NCBI RefSeq assembly: GCF_003946465.1
Contig: NZ_RHOL01000030.1
Coordinates: forward strand, 1 to 34,767
Source of the DNA: Lacticaseibacillus hegangensis
GTDB taxonomy: Bacteria > Bacillota > Bacilli > Lactobacillales > Lactobacillaceae
DNA: 34,767 bases
Reading direction: 5' to 3'
Each line of letters starts with the position of its first letter. Positions within the stretch are counted from its first letter, which is position 1. Both the position numbers and the translations under genes were made by a program. Below the pieces are notes generated by a model. It worked only from the letters and a program-made list of their open reading frames with translations, did not search any database and was not told the origin of the DNA. This document shows, one piece after another, positions 1-6,916 of this stretch.

Positions 1-78
1 TAGTACTAACAAGAATAGGTCTTCATGGCCTTTTTGGTCTAGTCGTCAGGGTGTTGCACTTGAATTGTAAACTGGGGG
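1..78 (-). mobile_element. End of an IS30-family-like insertion sequence (contig edge)
   Basis: The first 78 bases are identical to the reverse complement of the last 78. Reading outward, the sequence starts in a C-run, contains AATTCAAGTGCAACA and goes on towards what would be the element's interior. The AATT...GCAACA arrangement is like IS30-family termini; this is recalled similarity, not a search. IS30 terminal repeats are usually only about 25 bp, so 78 identical bases imply the same end of the same element at both edges, facing outward. No transposase codons are recognisable in the part present. Confidence 0.6.
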
Positions 79-618
79 AAGTCATTCATTTAACCTGCCA
101 GAATTCTTGTCCGATTGTTTCATGAACTGCGTCAGCAACTGAAGGTCTTGTATCGTGATTGTCATTATCGAGACCCGCCTCTTCGTCCAGCGACACCTTT
201 ATGACCGCCATCAGTGACAGTAAATCTCAATCACAGCCAGCATGTCTGAATCCGCGATGTGCCACTTCGCGTCATCCCCCGTAAAGCAGGCCGCTGACAG
301 CTAGTCAACAGTTAAGACTACGCATGGCAAAGACCCTTACCGACAATGCCAGTTATGCCGTGACTGTCAAACGCAACGAACGCATCGACAACATGCAAGC
401 GCAAATCACCACAAGCCATGTCAGCTTTAACGACAAAATTGATTGACACATTTTAGCCACGGTCTTTCGTGCCACCATTCTACTGTCTGGGATCAGGAAT
501 ACGCGTGAGGCAACTTGCCCAGGTCCTAATATTGACGATTACGAATAGTTCGTAATAGCGCTACAATGATCGCGTAAGTGTTTGTGAAAATTTTATTTTA
601 TAGAAAGAAGATGCTGAG
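79..618. other. Intergenic stretch without an intact gene
   Basis: About 540 bases between the insertion-sequence end and the flavoprotein gene. The longest plausible plus-strand reading frame is 40 codons (ATG at 324, stop ending at 446) without a convincing ribosome site. A short open stretch on the minus strand around 220-300 ends in ...MLAVIEIYCH but has a stop just upstream and no good start. Both could be gene debris left by insertion-sequence activity. I recognise neither. The only clear signal is the palindrome at 538-556. Confidence 0.5.
538..556. promoter_or_regulatory. Perfect 19-bp palindrome, probable operator of the flavoprotein gene
   Basis: ATTACGAA-TAG-TTCGTAAT: two perfect 8-bp arms around 3 bases. 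It lies about 65 bp before the GTG start at 619 and just upstream of a possible -10 (TACAAT, 562-567), so a bound dimer would cover the -35 region. Size and symmetry suit a TetR- or MarR-type dimeric regulator. No such regulator gene is next to it in this window. Confidence 0.5.
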
Positions 619-3033
619 GTGAAATTACTCGCAATCGTCGGCAACAACGCGACCAAGTCATACAATCGCACGTTGCTGAAGTATATGAAAGCTCATTTTG
701 CCGACAAGGCGACGATCGACCTACAGGAGGTTCGTGACCTGCCAATGTTCAATGAGGATGAGCTAGATCATTTTCCTCCGGCTATTGAAACCCTGATTCG
801 TAAAGTGGAGGCTGTCGACGGAGTCATTATTGCCACCCCTGAATACGATCATTCCATGACCGCAAGTCTCAAAAGCGTGATCGAATGGCTGTCCGCAAGT
901 TATCATTCGCTTGCTGGCAAGCCGATCATGATCGTTGGTGCTTCCCTGGGCGCTCAAGGAACGGTCCGGGCCCAAATGGACCTGCGGCATGTCCTTGATG
1001 CTCCCGGCGTTGATGCGTGCGTGCTGCCTGGCAATGAGTTCATGTTGCCCCATGCGGCAACGGCATTCGATGCGAACGGCGCGTTGAAGGACCAGAAAAC
1101 CGTCCAGTTTCTTGACGAATGCTTCAGTCAATTCATTAAATTTATCCACTTATACAGTGACGAGACAAAGGAGAACCATCAAATGAGTGTCGCAAGAACC
1201 TGGGATCAGAGTTTTGATGTTGTGGTTTTGGGCTTCGGTGGTGCCGGGGCAACCGCCGCGCGGTTCGCTGCAGACGCTGGTGCTAAGGTGCTGCTGGTCG
1301 ATTCCGCACCGGAAGGCCATGAAGGCGGCAATACTCGGTACGCTGGCCAAGTCGTCGGCGCAGGCACCGATTTTGACCAGCTTAAAACTTACTACAAGGC
1401 GATGACCGCGCCGATGAACCTCGACGAGGACATGATCGATACCTACGTTGACGGCATGGTCAAGATGCCCGACTACTTCCGCAAGTATCTGGGTGTGGAG
1501 CCCCTGAGTATCGCTAAGGACTGGGATCACAGCAAGGTCGACTTGCACGGGATTCTGCATGAATTTCCTGACTTTCCCGGCGTGAACGCGTATGACCTGC
1601 TGGTCGTACATGAGCGTCAATTCGACTCCGCACTATGGAAAAAACTGCGCAAAGAAGTTCTCGACCGCAGCAACAACATTACGGTCTGGTACAGCTCACC
1701 GGCCAAGCACCTGGTTCAGGACCCGGAAACCGGTGCCGTACTTGGTGCACAGATCGAGCATGATCACGTTCTGCTAGACATCAAGGCGCGCGGCGGCGTC
1801 ATTTTAGCCACCGGCGGGTTTGAAAACAATCCAGCAATGATTCAGGATTACCTGAAGGCTTCCCGCCTGGCCCCAATCGGTTCGCTTTATAACAAAGGCG
1901 ACGGCATCAAGTTGGGTGAAGAAGTCGGTGCCGACATGTGGCACATGGCAAACTATGAATCACTTGGCATGCTGCATGGGCTGACCTTTGCTGGTCCTGC
2001 TGGCACCCGCGGCCGCTTAATCCTCAGCTGGCCAAAAGCCGCTGACGGCAGTACCTTCACGGTTGGCGACGACGGCTCGCGGTACTTCAACGAAGCCGAA
2101 GCTAACAAGCACGGCCACATTTACTATCACGGCACCTGGCAGGTTCCAATCGCTAATGACCACCCACACCTGATTTTTGATCAGACGCAGTGGGACGCGA
2201 TTCATGCCAATAAGTTACCAGTCGACAATTTCGACGACATCACCGTCAAGGCGGCCAGCCTGGAAGACTTGGCCAAATTGATCAACGCCAAGCCCGACGT
2301 CTTGGTCAAGGCTCGGGAAGACTTCGACCACTTCGCCGAAACCGGTCGCGACTATGCCTTCGACCGGCCGGCAAGCACGATGCGCGCGTTTGACGACGGG
2401 CCATACTACGCCGTGCCGTTGCGCCAGACCGTGCTCAACACGCAAGGCGGCCCGCGGCGCAACAGCCGGGCTGAAGTGCTGAACACCGATGGCGAGGCCA
2501 TCAAGAATCTGTACTCTGCTGGTGAACTTGGCGGCATCAACGCCAACCAGTATCAAGGTGGCAACAACCTGGCCGAGTGCCTGATCTGGGGTAAAATCGC
2601 CGGCGAAAACGCAGCCCACGGTCTGACCCCAGCAGCCGCGGAGACGACGACCACCGACGCCTCGACCGGTGCTTCGGACCATGAGGAGACGACCGAGCAG
2701 TCAGACGCGTCCACCGGCGCCTCGGCCCACGAGGCCAGCACACCGGAAACGTCTGACTACCCGGTTGGGCCTAACCAATACATCGGGAAAAGCGACGCCG
2801 GCATGGGCAACGAGATCGTCGTTCGGGTAACCTACGATTCAGGTAAATTGGAAAACGTCGAAGTGCTCAAGCAAAGCGAAAGCGCCGACGTTGGCTTGAA
2901 GGCCATCAAGGAACTGCCTCACGAGATGGTCGCAGCCAACTCCCCAGAAGTCGATGCGGTGACCGGTGCGTCAGTCACCAGCCACGCGCTGCAAGACGCC
3001 GTGGCAGATGCCATCAGTAAGGCGACTGCCTAA
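619..3033 (+). CDS. Three-module flavoprotein reductase: FMN reductase + FAD (fumarate reductase-like) + covalent FMN domain
   Basis: 804 aa. Residues about 1-175 are an NADPH-dependent FMN reductase (TPEYDHSMTASLK flavodoxin-like motif). From residue 189 comes an FAD_binding_2 domain with the dinucleotide motif GFGGAGA and the conserved stretches EGGNTRYAG, NSRAEVLNTDG, LYSAGELGG and GGNNLAECLIWG. Residues about 715-804 form an FMN_bind domain with the flavinylation motif DAVTGAS (T782 the expected FMN attachment site). Members of this class reduce an activated C=C bond (fumarate, urocanate, acrylate or hydroxycinnamates) with NAD(P)H; the Lactobacillus hydroxycinnamate reductases are a reasonable analogy, but the substrate is not deducible. 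Covalent FMN loading needs an ApbE transferase, which is not in this window. No signal peptide or membrane segment, so cytoplasmic. Start is GTG after GAAAGAAG. An acidic, Thr/Ser-rich linker (about 660-715) separates the last two domains. Confidence 0.88.
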   Translation: MKLLAIVGNNATKSYNRTLLKYMKAHFADKATIDLQEVRDLPMFNEDELDHFPPAIETLIRKVEAVDGVIIATPEYDHSMTASLKSVIEWLSASYHSLAGKPIMIVGASLGAQGTVRAQMDLRHVLDAPGVDACVLPGNEFMLPHAATAFDANGALKDQKTVQFLDECFSQFIKFIHLYSDETKENHQMSVARTWDQSFDVVVLGFGGAGATAARFAADAGAKVLLVDSAPEGHEGGNTRYAGQVVGAGTDFDQLKTYYKAMTAPMNLDEDMIDTYVDGMVKMPDYFRKYLGVEPLSIAKDWDHSKVDLHGILHEFPDFPGVNAYDLLVVHERQFDSALWKKLRKEVLDRSNNITVWYSSPAKHLVQDPETGAVLGAQIEHDHVLLDIKARGGVILATGGFENNPAMIQDYLKASRLAPIGSLYNKGDGIKLGEEVGADMWHMANYESLGMLHGLTFAGPAGTRGRLILSWPKAADGSTFTVGDDGSRYFNEAEANKHGHIYYHGTWQVPIANDHPHLIFDQTQWDAIHANKLPVDNFDDITVKAASLEDLAKLINAKPDVLVKAREDFDHFAETGRDYAFDRPASTMRAFDDGPYYAVPLRQTVLNTQGGPRRNSRAEVLNTDGEAIKNLYSAGELGGINANQYQGGNNLAECLIWGKIAGENAAHGLTPAAAETTTTDASTGASDHEETTEQSDASTGASAHEASTPETSDYPVGPNQYIGKSDAGMGNEIVVRVTYDSGKLENVEVLKQSESADVGLKAIKELPHEMVAANSPEVDAVTGASVTSHALQDAVADAISKATA

Positions 3034-3039
3034 CTGCAA

Positions 3040-3073
3040 ACAAAAGAAGAACGCCAACGCGTTCTTCTTTTGT
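3040..3073 (+). terminator. Rho-independent terminator of the flavoprotein gene
   Basis: A perfect 15-bp stem (arms 3040-3054 and 3059-3073) with a 4-base CAAC loop. The A-rich 5' side and T-rich 3' side make it usable from both strands. It begins 6 bases after the stop codon. Confidence 0.85.
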
Positions 3074-3186
3074 TGTCCAGACTTTTGCCATAACACCCAT
3101 GTAGGAGTGAATAACGTTTCTATCACATGAACTAACACAAAAATTGGTCGATGCCATCGAACATTCAGCCAGTCAACTGTATATAA

Positions 3187-3318
3187 GTAGTCAAGGTTGA
3201 GCTGGCTGGCCCTTCCCGCCAAGAAGCAGTCACCGTACTTCTTGGATTCAGGCGCCGCTGAAACCCAAATTGTCCTAGATGTACGATTGCCACTCGAATC
3301 AGATCGAGTGGCTTTTTT
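3187..3318 (+). ncRNA. Candidate small RNA with its own terminator
   Basis: An orphan rho-independent terminator (arms 3289-3297 and 3304-3312, then six T) lies on the plus strand although the preceding gene already has its own. Between them sits another 8-bp hairpin (CCAAGAAG 3219-3226 / CTTCTTGG 3238-3245). A possible extended -10 (TGTATATAA, around 3179-3187) could start a transcript of about 130 nt. The -35 is poor and no ORF with a ribosome site was seen. A decayed gene is the alternative. Confidence 0.35.
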
Positions 3319-3327
3319 GTGCCCACC

Positions 3328-3374
3328 AAAATGACCAGAACCTGCCAAAAATACGGTCGGGTCCTGGTCATTTG
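3328..3374 (-). terminator. Hairpin between convergent units, possible terminator of the GNAT gene
   Basis: Inverted repeat of about 14 bp with one wobble pair around a 17-base loop (AAATGACCAGAACC on the left, its near complement on the right). On the minus strand it follows the GNAT gene. Its T-tract is short (CATTTTGG), so termination is plausible rather than certain. Confidence 0.4.
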
Positions 3375-3476
3375 GTCGCGAACATAAAAGTTTTGCCGCT
3401 GCGTAACCGGCTCACTCAGCCTTCAGGTCCAGCTGATAGAACCGACTCGCCCGGTCCGGAAATGCGTAGTCGCCGC

Positions 3477-3908
3477 CTAAATCCTCACGCCGACAGCGCG
3501 TAAGCCTTGGCGCTCATAGAACCGGTGAGAGCGGTGCTCGGCCTCTGGCGTGTCTAACACCAGGCGCGTAAAGCCTTTTGCTACGGCCTCCTGAATCAGC
3601 ACTTGATACAACTGCCAGCCCAGACTAGTCGGCCGACCGCGAAACTGGGGATAGACAAAGAACTTTTTGAGCACTGCAGTAGTTGACGTCAGCTTTAGCA
3701 GGCCAATACACCCGGCCACATGCCCCGCGTCATCTTTTGCAACCCAGAACCCGCCGCCAGACGCCAGATAATATTCCGGAATCGCGAACACGTCCGGCTG
3801 CTCAGCCATAGTGATTCCAAGCCGGGCCTCTGTGTCCTGGCAAAACAAAATGAGATCGACCAGTTCGGCAATCGTGTGCGGATCAGATTCAAATGCGGCA
3901 ATCTGCAT
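3477..3908 (-). CDS. GNAT family N-acetyltransferase with frameshifted C-terminus
   Basis: 143 aa as read. The ATG at 3908 is chosen because GGAGGTG lies 5-6 bases upstream; longer readings lack this. The fold is GNAT: core VAGCIGLLKLTSTTAVLKKFFVYPQFRGR..LG matches strand 4 and the acetyl-CoA loop, and HRFYERQGLRAVGV is the conserved last helix and strand. Translation stops just after it, but the next frame continues without a stop as REDLGGDYAFPDRASRFYQLDL and ends at 3412, the usual C-terminus of this family (...YPFPDR.SRFY.L.L). One base therefore appears to be missing near 3480-3490. The truncated protein may be inactive. The acceptor substrate is unknown. Confidence 0.8.
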   Translation of the reverse strand: MQIAAFESDPHTIAELVDLILFCQDTEARLGITMAEQPDVFAIPEYYLASGGGFWVAKDDAGHVAGCIGLLKLTSTTAVLKKFFVYPQFRGRPTSLGWQLYQVLIQEAVAKGFTRLVLDTPEAEHRSHRFYERQGLRAVGVRI

Positions 3909-3984
3909 GATGCACCTCCAGACAATGGGAATGCCTGTTAGTTTAATCTTTATCGACCTCATCGTAAAGGCTTCATCTTTCAGC

Positions 3985-4023
3985 AAAAAGCCGGGATCGG
4001 TGCAATCTGCATCAAGTCCCGGC
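3985..4023 (-). terminator. Rho-independent terminator of the RsgA-type GTPase gene
   Basis: Minus-strand stem GCCGGGA...TCCCGGC (arms 4017-4023 and 3990-3996) followed by TTTTT. It lies 54 bases after the stop codon. Confidence 0.8.
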
Positions 4024-4077
4024 AAGTGCGCCTAAGCGCGTCGCTTATCCAATTCTTAGCTTTGGCGCCAAGTAAGC

Positions 4078-5136
4078 TTAGCGCCGACGTGCTTTGACGG
4101 ACTGGCGAAAAGCCTTCATTTGCTTTTTACTGCCAAACATGCGGTCAATTTTTGCATTCTCCCGGGCCTTACCACGCATCTCAACGTTTTGGGCCCGTTC
4201 CTGCTTCAGCCGCTGGTAGCTGGCCAATCGGTCTGCACTAAGCGCTCCTTGGGCCACTGCGGCCTGTACCGCACACCCCGGCTCATGCTGGTGGGTGCAG
4301 TCACTGAACCGGCAGTGCTGCGCCAGCGCCTGAATGTCTTCAAAGGTCGCGTCGACATCCGCTGCCAGCAGCCCGAGCTCGCGCATTCCCGGCGTGTCGA
4401 TCACGATGCTGCCACTGGGTAACACCAGCAGCTGCCGCGCGGTAGTGGTATGGCGCCCGTGACTATCGCTTGCGCGTACAGTCTGGGTGGCCAGGCTGGC
4501 CGTCCCCATCAAATGATTGATCAGTGTTGACTTGCCAACGCCAGACGAGCCGAGAAAAGCATACGTCAGCTGCGGCTGCATAAAGGTCTGCAGCTCACTG
4601 AGCCCTGACGGCTTGGTGGCATCGCACACTAGCACCTGCGCGGCGCCGCTGATTTCTGCCACTGAAGCCAGTTGCGCTGCTAAGTCAGTCGCCCGGTCCG
4701 CTTTGGTCAGCACGATCGCCGCCTGCGCGCCCGACGCTGTGGCCACTGCTAGATAGCGTTCAAGCCGACGCAGGTTAAAGTTCGCGTCTAGCGCCATGCA
4801 CAGCAGCAGCCAGTCTACGTTAGCCGCGACCAGCTGCGGTTCGCTGCGCCTGCCGGCAGCCTTGCGCAGAAACACGGACGTCCGGGCATTCAGCCGTTCA
4901 ATCGTGGCCATGTCGGCCTGATTTTCAGGCATCCTGACTTGGACCCAATCGCCAACCGTCGGAAAATCCTCGGCGTCCAGTGCGAGGTTGGCCATACGAC
5001 CGGCTACCTGTGCACGATACGGCCCTGCCTCAGTCATAATCATATACTGCTGATGACTGGTTTCAATCACGCGGGCAATCGAAAAGCCGCTCGCTAGTGC
5101 CTGCGCGGTATAATCGCCATAATTCTTAAAATTCAA
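4078..5136 (-). CDS. rsgA: RsgA/YjeQ-type circularly permuted ribosome-assembly GTPase
   Basis: 352 aa from a TTG start at 5136, chosen because GGAGG precedes it by 9 bases. Order: N-terminal OB-fold (GDWVQVR), then the permuted GTPase with G4 (LTKAD), G1 (GSSGVGKST), G2-like HGRHTTT and G3 (DTPGMRELGL), and a C-terminal zinc domain CRFSDCTHQHEPGC. The family checks late assembly of the 30S subunit. Canonical RsgA in these bacteria sits beside the stk kinase and rpe; this copy stands alone and may be the paralog found in many lactobacilli. A 17-codon ORF (5219-5166) with a moderate ribosome site lies in the leader and could be a uORF. The 3' end of the non-coding RNA is about 160 bases upstream on the same strand. 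Confidence 0.88.
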   Translation of the reverse strand: MNFKNYGDYTAQALASGFSIARVIETSHQQYMIMTEAGPYRAQVAGRMANLALDAEDFPTVGDWVQVRMPENQADMATIERLNARTSVFLRKAAGRRSEPQLVAANVDWLLLCMALDANFNLRRLERYLAVATASGAQAAIVLTKADRATDLAAQLASVAEISGAAQVLVCDATKPSGLSELQTFMQPQLTYAFLGSSGVGKSTLINHLMGTASLATQTVRASDSHGRHTTTARQLLVLPSGSIVIDTPGMRELGLLAADVDATFEDIQALAQHCRFSDCTHQHEPGCAVQAAVAQGALSADRLASYQRLKQERAQNVEMRGKARENAKIDRMFGSKKQMKAFRQSVKARRR

Positions 5137-5299
5137 AATTTTTGTCCTCCGTAATCCATGGAAGACTAAGCTTTGTAGTCCTCCGGTGTCTGGTCGACGC
5201 CCGCTACAATACTCAACATAAGCACACATCCCTTCTGATAACGACCATTCAATGGCCTGGCGCTATTGTACCAGAACTGCAGCTGCCAAGCGAAAAGAA

Positions 5300-5674
5300 A
5301 AAACATCGCAGTTTCTTGAAACTTTCTAGAAACTGCGAAGCGGCAAACAAGGTTTAGGGCACGCAAAGGACACCATTTCTCTCAAAATGGTGTCCCCTGC
5401 CACCAGGTTTAACCCTGGTGGCCTTTATTGCAGGGTTGCCCCTGCCTGCTATCCTCGCTGCGTCGCCGCTTTGAGTCGCTTTATTAAGTTAGGAAAGTGA
5501 TAGCAGCATCCTGTCATGCGTCCTGGAAGGACCCTGCGCTTCTAACGCAGTCTTCATAGCCTAACAGATCTGAAGGCTCAGCATGCCTGGTCAACCCTAA
5601 AGTGCAGGTCGGATCGCCAGGGAGTTTCCGGGTAACTCTGACAAGGTTGTTCCTACCTCGCCCTCCCATCATCC
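5300..5674 (-). ncRNA. Large structured non-coding RNA of unassigned class
   Basis: About 375 nt without a coding frame, with its own sigma-A promoter and a terminator hairpin (arms 5328-5337 and 5307-5316, followed by TGTTTTTTC). Hairpins in plus coordinates: 5534-5550, 5520-5532, 5506-5519, a long stem 5499-5506/5446-5453, 5430-5445 (6-bp stem with a GCAA tetraloop), 5399-5422 (9 bp) and 5368-5395 (11 bp). A 7-bp long-range helix, TTTAGGG (5601-5595) with CCCTAAA (5359-5353), encloses all of these. The 5' part folds separately (GGAT/ATCC, 5671-5674 with 5611-5614; GGGAG/CTCCC). I looked for RNase P RNA (GAGGAAAGTCC), tmRNA (tRNA-like ends, tag), SRP RNA (GGAAGCAGC) and T-box marks and found none. 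Pairings are by eye. Confidence 0.65.
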
Positions 5675-5680
5675 GAAATC

Positions 5681-5709
5681 AGAATAGCACGTTATGTAAC
5701 CGCTGTCAA
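5681..5709 (-). promoter_or_regulatory. Sigma-A promoter of the structured RNA
   Basis: On the minus strand: TTGACA (5709-5704), 17-base spacer, TATTCT (5686-5681). Transcription is expected to start at the G at 5674 or 5673. It is among the closest matches to consensus in the window. Confidence 0.8.
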
Positions 5710-5740
5710 TGGAAACACGCAAAATATTTTTGGCCAAAAT

Positions 5741-5764
5741 CAAAGCGCGATCACTCGCGCTTTG
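5741..5764 (-). terminator. Terminator of the luciferase-like monooxygenase gene
   Basis: Perfect 10-bp stem CAAAGCGCGA / TCGCGCTTTG with a 4-base loop, followed on the minus strand by ATTTTGG. It starts 8 bases after the stop codon and separates this gene from the RNA promoter downstream. The T-tract is modest. Confidence 0.65.
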
Positions 5765-5772
5765 GCGTGTTG

Positions 5773-6792
5773 CTATTTCCAACCGAGGGCTGGCGCAATA
5801 TCGGTCATGATGGTCTTCAACAGGTGGACATTGTAATCCACACCCAGCGTCGACGGCACGGTGATCAGGATGGTGTCTGCCTCTTGAATCGCCTCGTCTT
5901 CACCCAATTCTTTGATCAACTGGTCGGGCTCACCGACAAACATTTTGCCGAAAATCGTCGGGTTCTGGTGGTAAGCCAAGTAACCGACCTCATCTTGGGT
6001 CTGCGTGCCTTCTGCGAACAGTTGACGATCCAGGTCACTCACAATTGGCATGATCGAGCGAGTAACCAGCGTCCGGGGCTCAAAATCATGCCCCGCTTTC
6101 TTCCAGGCGTCCTTGAAGGCGCGCAGCTGCTTGGCCTGCTGAACATGGAACGGCTCGTTAGACTCGTAGTTCACTAGCGTCGAGGACATCAAGTTCATGC
6201 CATGCTCAGCCGCCCAGATCGCGGTGGCCTGGCTGCCGGCGCCCCACCAGATGCGGTGCTGTAATGTTGGCGAAAATGGTTCGAGCCGTCGTAGCCCAGG
6301 CTCCTGCGGGAACATTGGCTGGGCGTTCGGCTCGGCGAAGCGCTCACCCTTTAAAAGGTCGAGAAACTTAAGCGCCCGGGCCCGCGCAATGTCCTTGATC
6401 TCCTCTTCAGTGTAGTCGTACCCGAAGTACTGCCAGCCATCTTTGACCTGCTCCGGTGAACCACGGCCAACGCCAAGCTGGACCCGATTTTGCGCCAGCA
6501 CATCCGTTGACATGACGTTTTCGGCCATCATGAAGGGATTTTCGTAACGCATGTCCACCAGGCCCGTCCCGATTTCGATTTTGGAAGTCTTCGCGGCGAT
6601 GGCGGCCATCAGCGGATACGGCGTACCGATCTGATCGGCGAAATGGTGCACCCGAAACCAGGCGCCATCGATCCCCAGCTTCTCAGCTTCGACCGCCAAT
6701 TGAACGGACTCCTCATAGCTCTGCTGAGCGGTTTTGACCACTGAATTGTTCTTTTGCCAGAAGCCGAAACTCAAGAATCCAATATTCTTCAT
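5773..6792 (-). CDS. LLM-class (luciferase-like) flavin-dependent oxidoreductase
   Basis: 339 aa. The ATG at 6792 follows AAAGGAGG at good spacing; the longer reading adds ten residues without a ribosome site. The protein is a bacterial-luciferase TIM barrel: GIDGAWFRVHHF near residue 50, KIEIGTGLVDMRYENPFMMAEN, the conserved GVGRGSPEQVKDGWQYFGYD, and WWGAGSQATAIWAAEHGMNLMSS. Family members use FMNH2 supplied by a partner reductase to monooxygenate small organic compounds. The substrate is unknown. It is cytoplasmic and transcribed alone, with its own promoter and terminator. Confidence 0.85.
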   Translation of the reverse strand: MKNIGFLSFGFWQKNNSVVKTAQQSYEESVQLAVEAEKLGIDGAWFRVHHFADQIGTPYPLMAAIAAKTSKIEIGTGLVDMRYENPFMMAENVMSTDVLAQNRVQLGVGRGSPEQVKDGWQYFGYDYTEEEIKDIARARALKFLDLLKGERFAEPNAQPMFPQEPGLRRLEPFSPTLQHRIWWGAGSQATAIWAAEHGMNLMSSTLVNYESNEPFHVQQAKQLRAFKDAWKKAGHDFEPRTLVTRSIMPIVSDLDRQLFAEGTQTQDEVGYLAYHQNPTIFGKMFVGEPDQLIKELGEDEAIQEADTILITVPSTLGVDYNVHLLKTIMTDIAPALGWK

Positions 6793-6828
6793 CTTAATTG
6801 CCTCCTTTGCTTTCTTTCGCACAAATGC

Positions 6829-6857
6829 AATATAGTCTCTTTACTTACTAATTACAA
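6829..6857 (-). promoter_or_regulatory. Promoter of the LLM oxidoreductase gene with possible operator
   Basis: Minus strand: TTGTAA (6857-6852), 17-base spacer, TATATT (6834-6829). The spacer with its edges contains ACTT...AAGT half-sites with AT-rich imperfect symmetry, which recalls HxlR/MarR-type operators. That comparison is tentative. Confidence 0.6.
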
Positions 6858-6882
6858 GTGTTTTTTAATTTATTTTTGTGTC

Positions 6883-6912
6883 AAAAAGGCAGACCATTTT
6901 ACCAGTCTGCCT
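6883..6912 (-). terminator. Rho-independent terminator of tex
   Basis: Minus strand: AGGCAGAC / GTCTGCCT 8-bp stem with a 10-base loop and TTTTT, five bases after the stop codon. Confidence 0.88.
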
Positions 6913-6916
6913 CTGT

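Noticed and set aside
5300-5674. RNase P RNA, tmRNA, SRP RNA, 6S RNA or T-box leader as identity of the structured RNA
   Set aside because: Invariant motifs of RNase P, tmRNA, SRP and T-box RNAs were not found on either strand. 6S RNA would be about half the length and a single long bulged hairpin. The length alone (about 375 nt) does fit RNase P or tmRNA, so an Rfam search is still needed.
5602-6177. 191-codon plus-strand frame over the RNA and LLM gene
   Set aside because: It is antisense to the RNA 5' domain and the LLM gene, without a start signal or protein-like composition.
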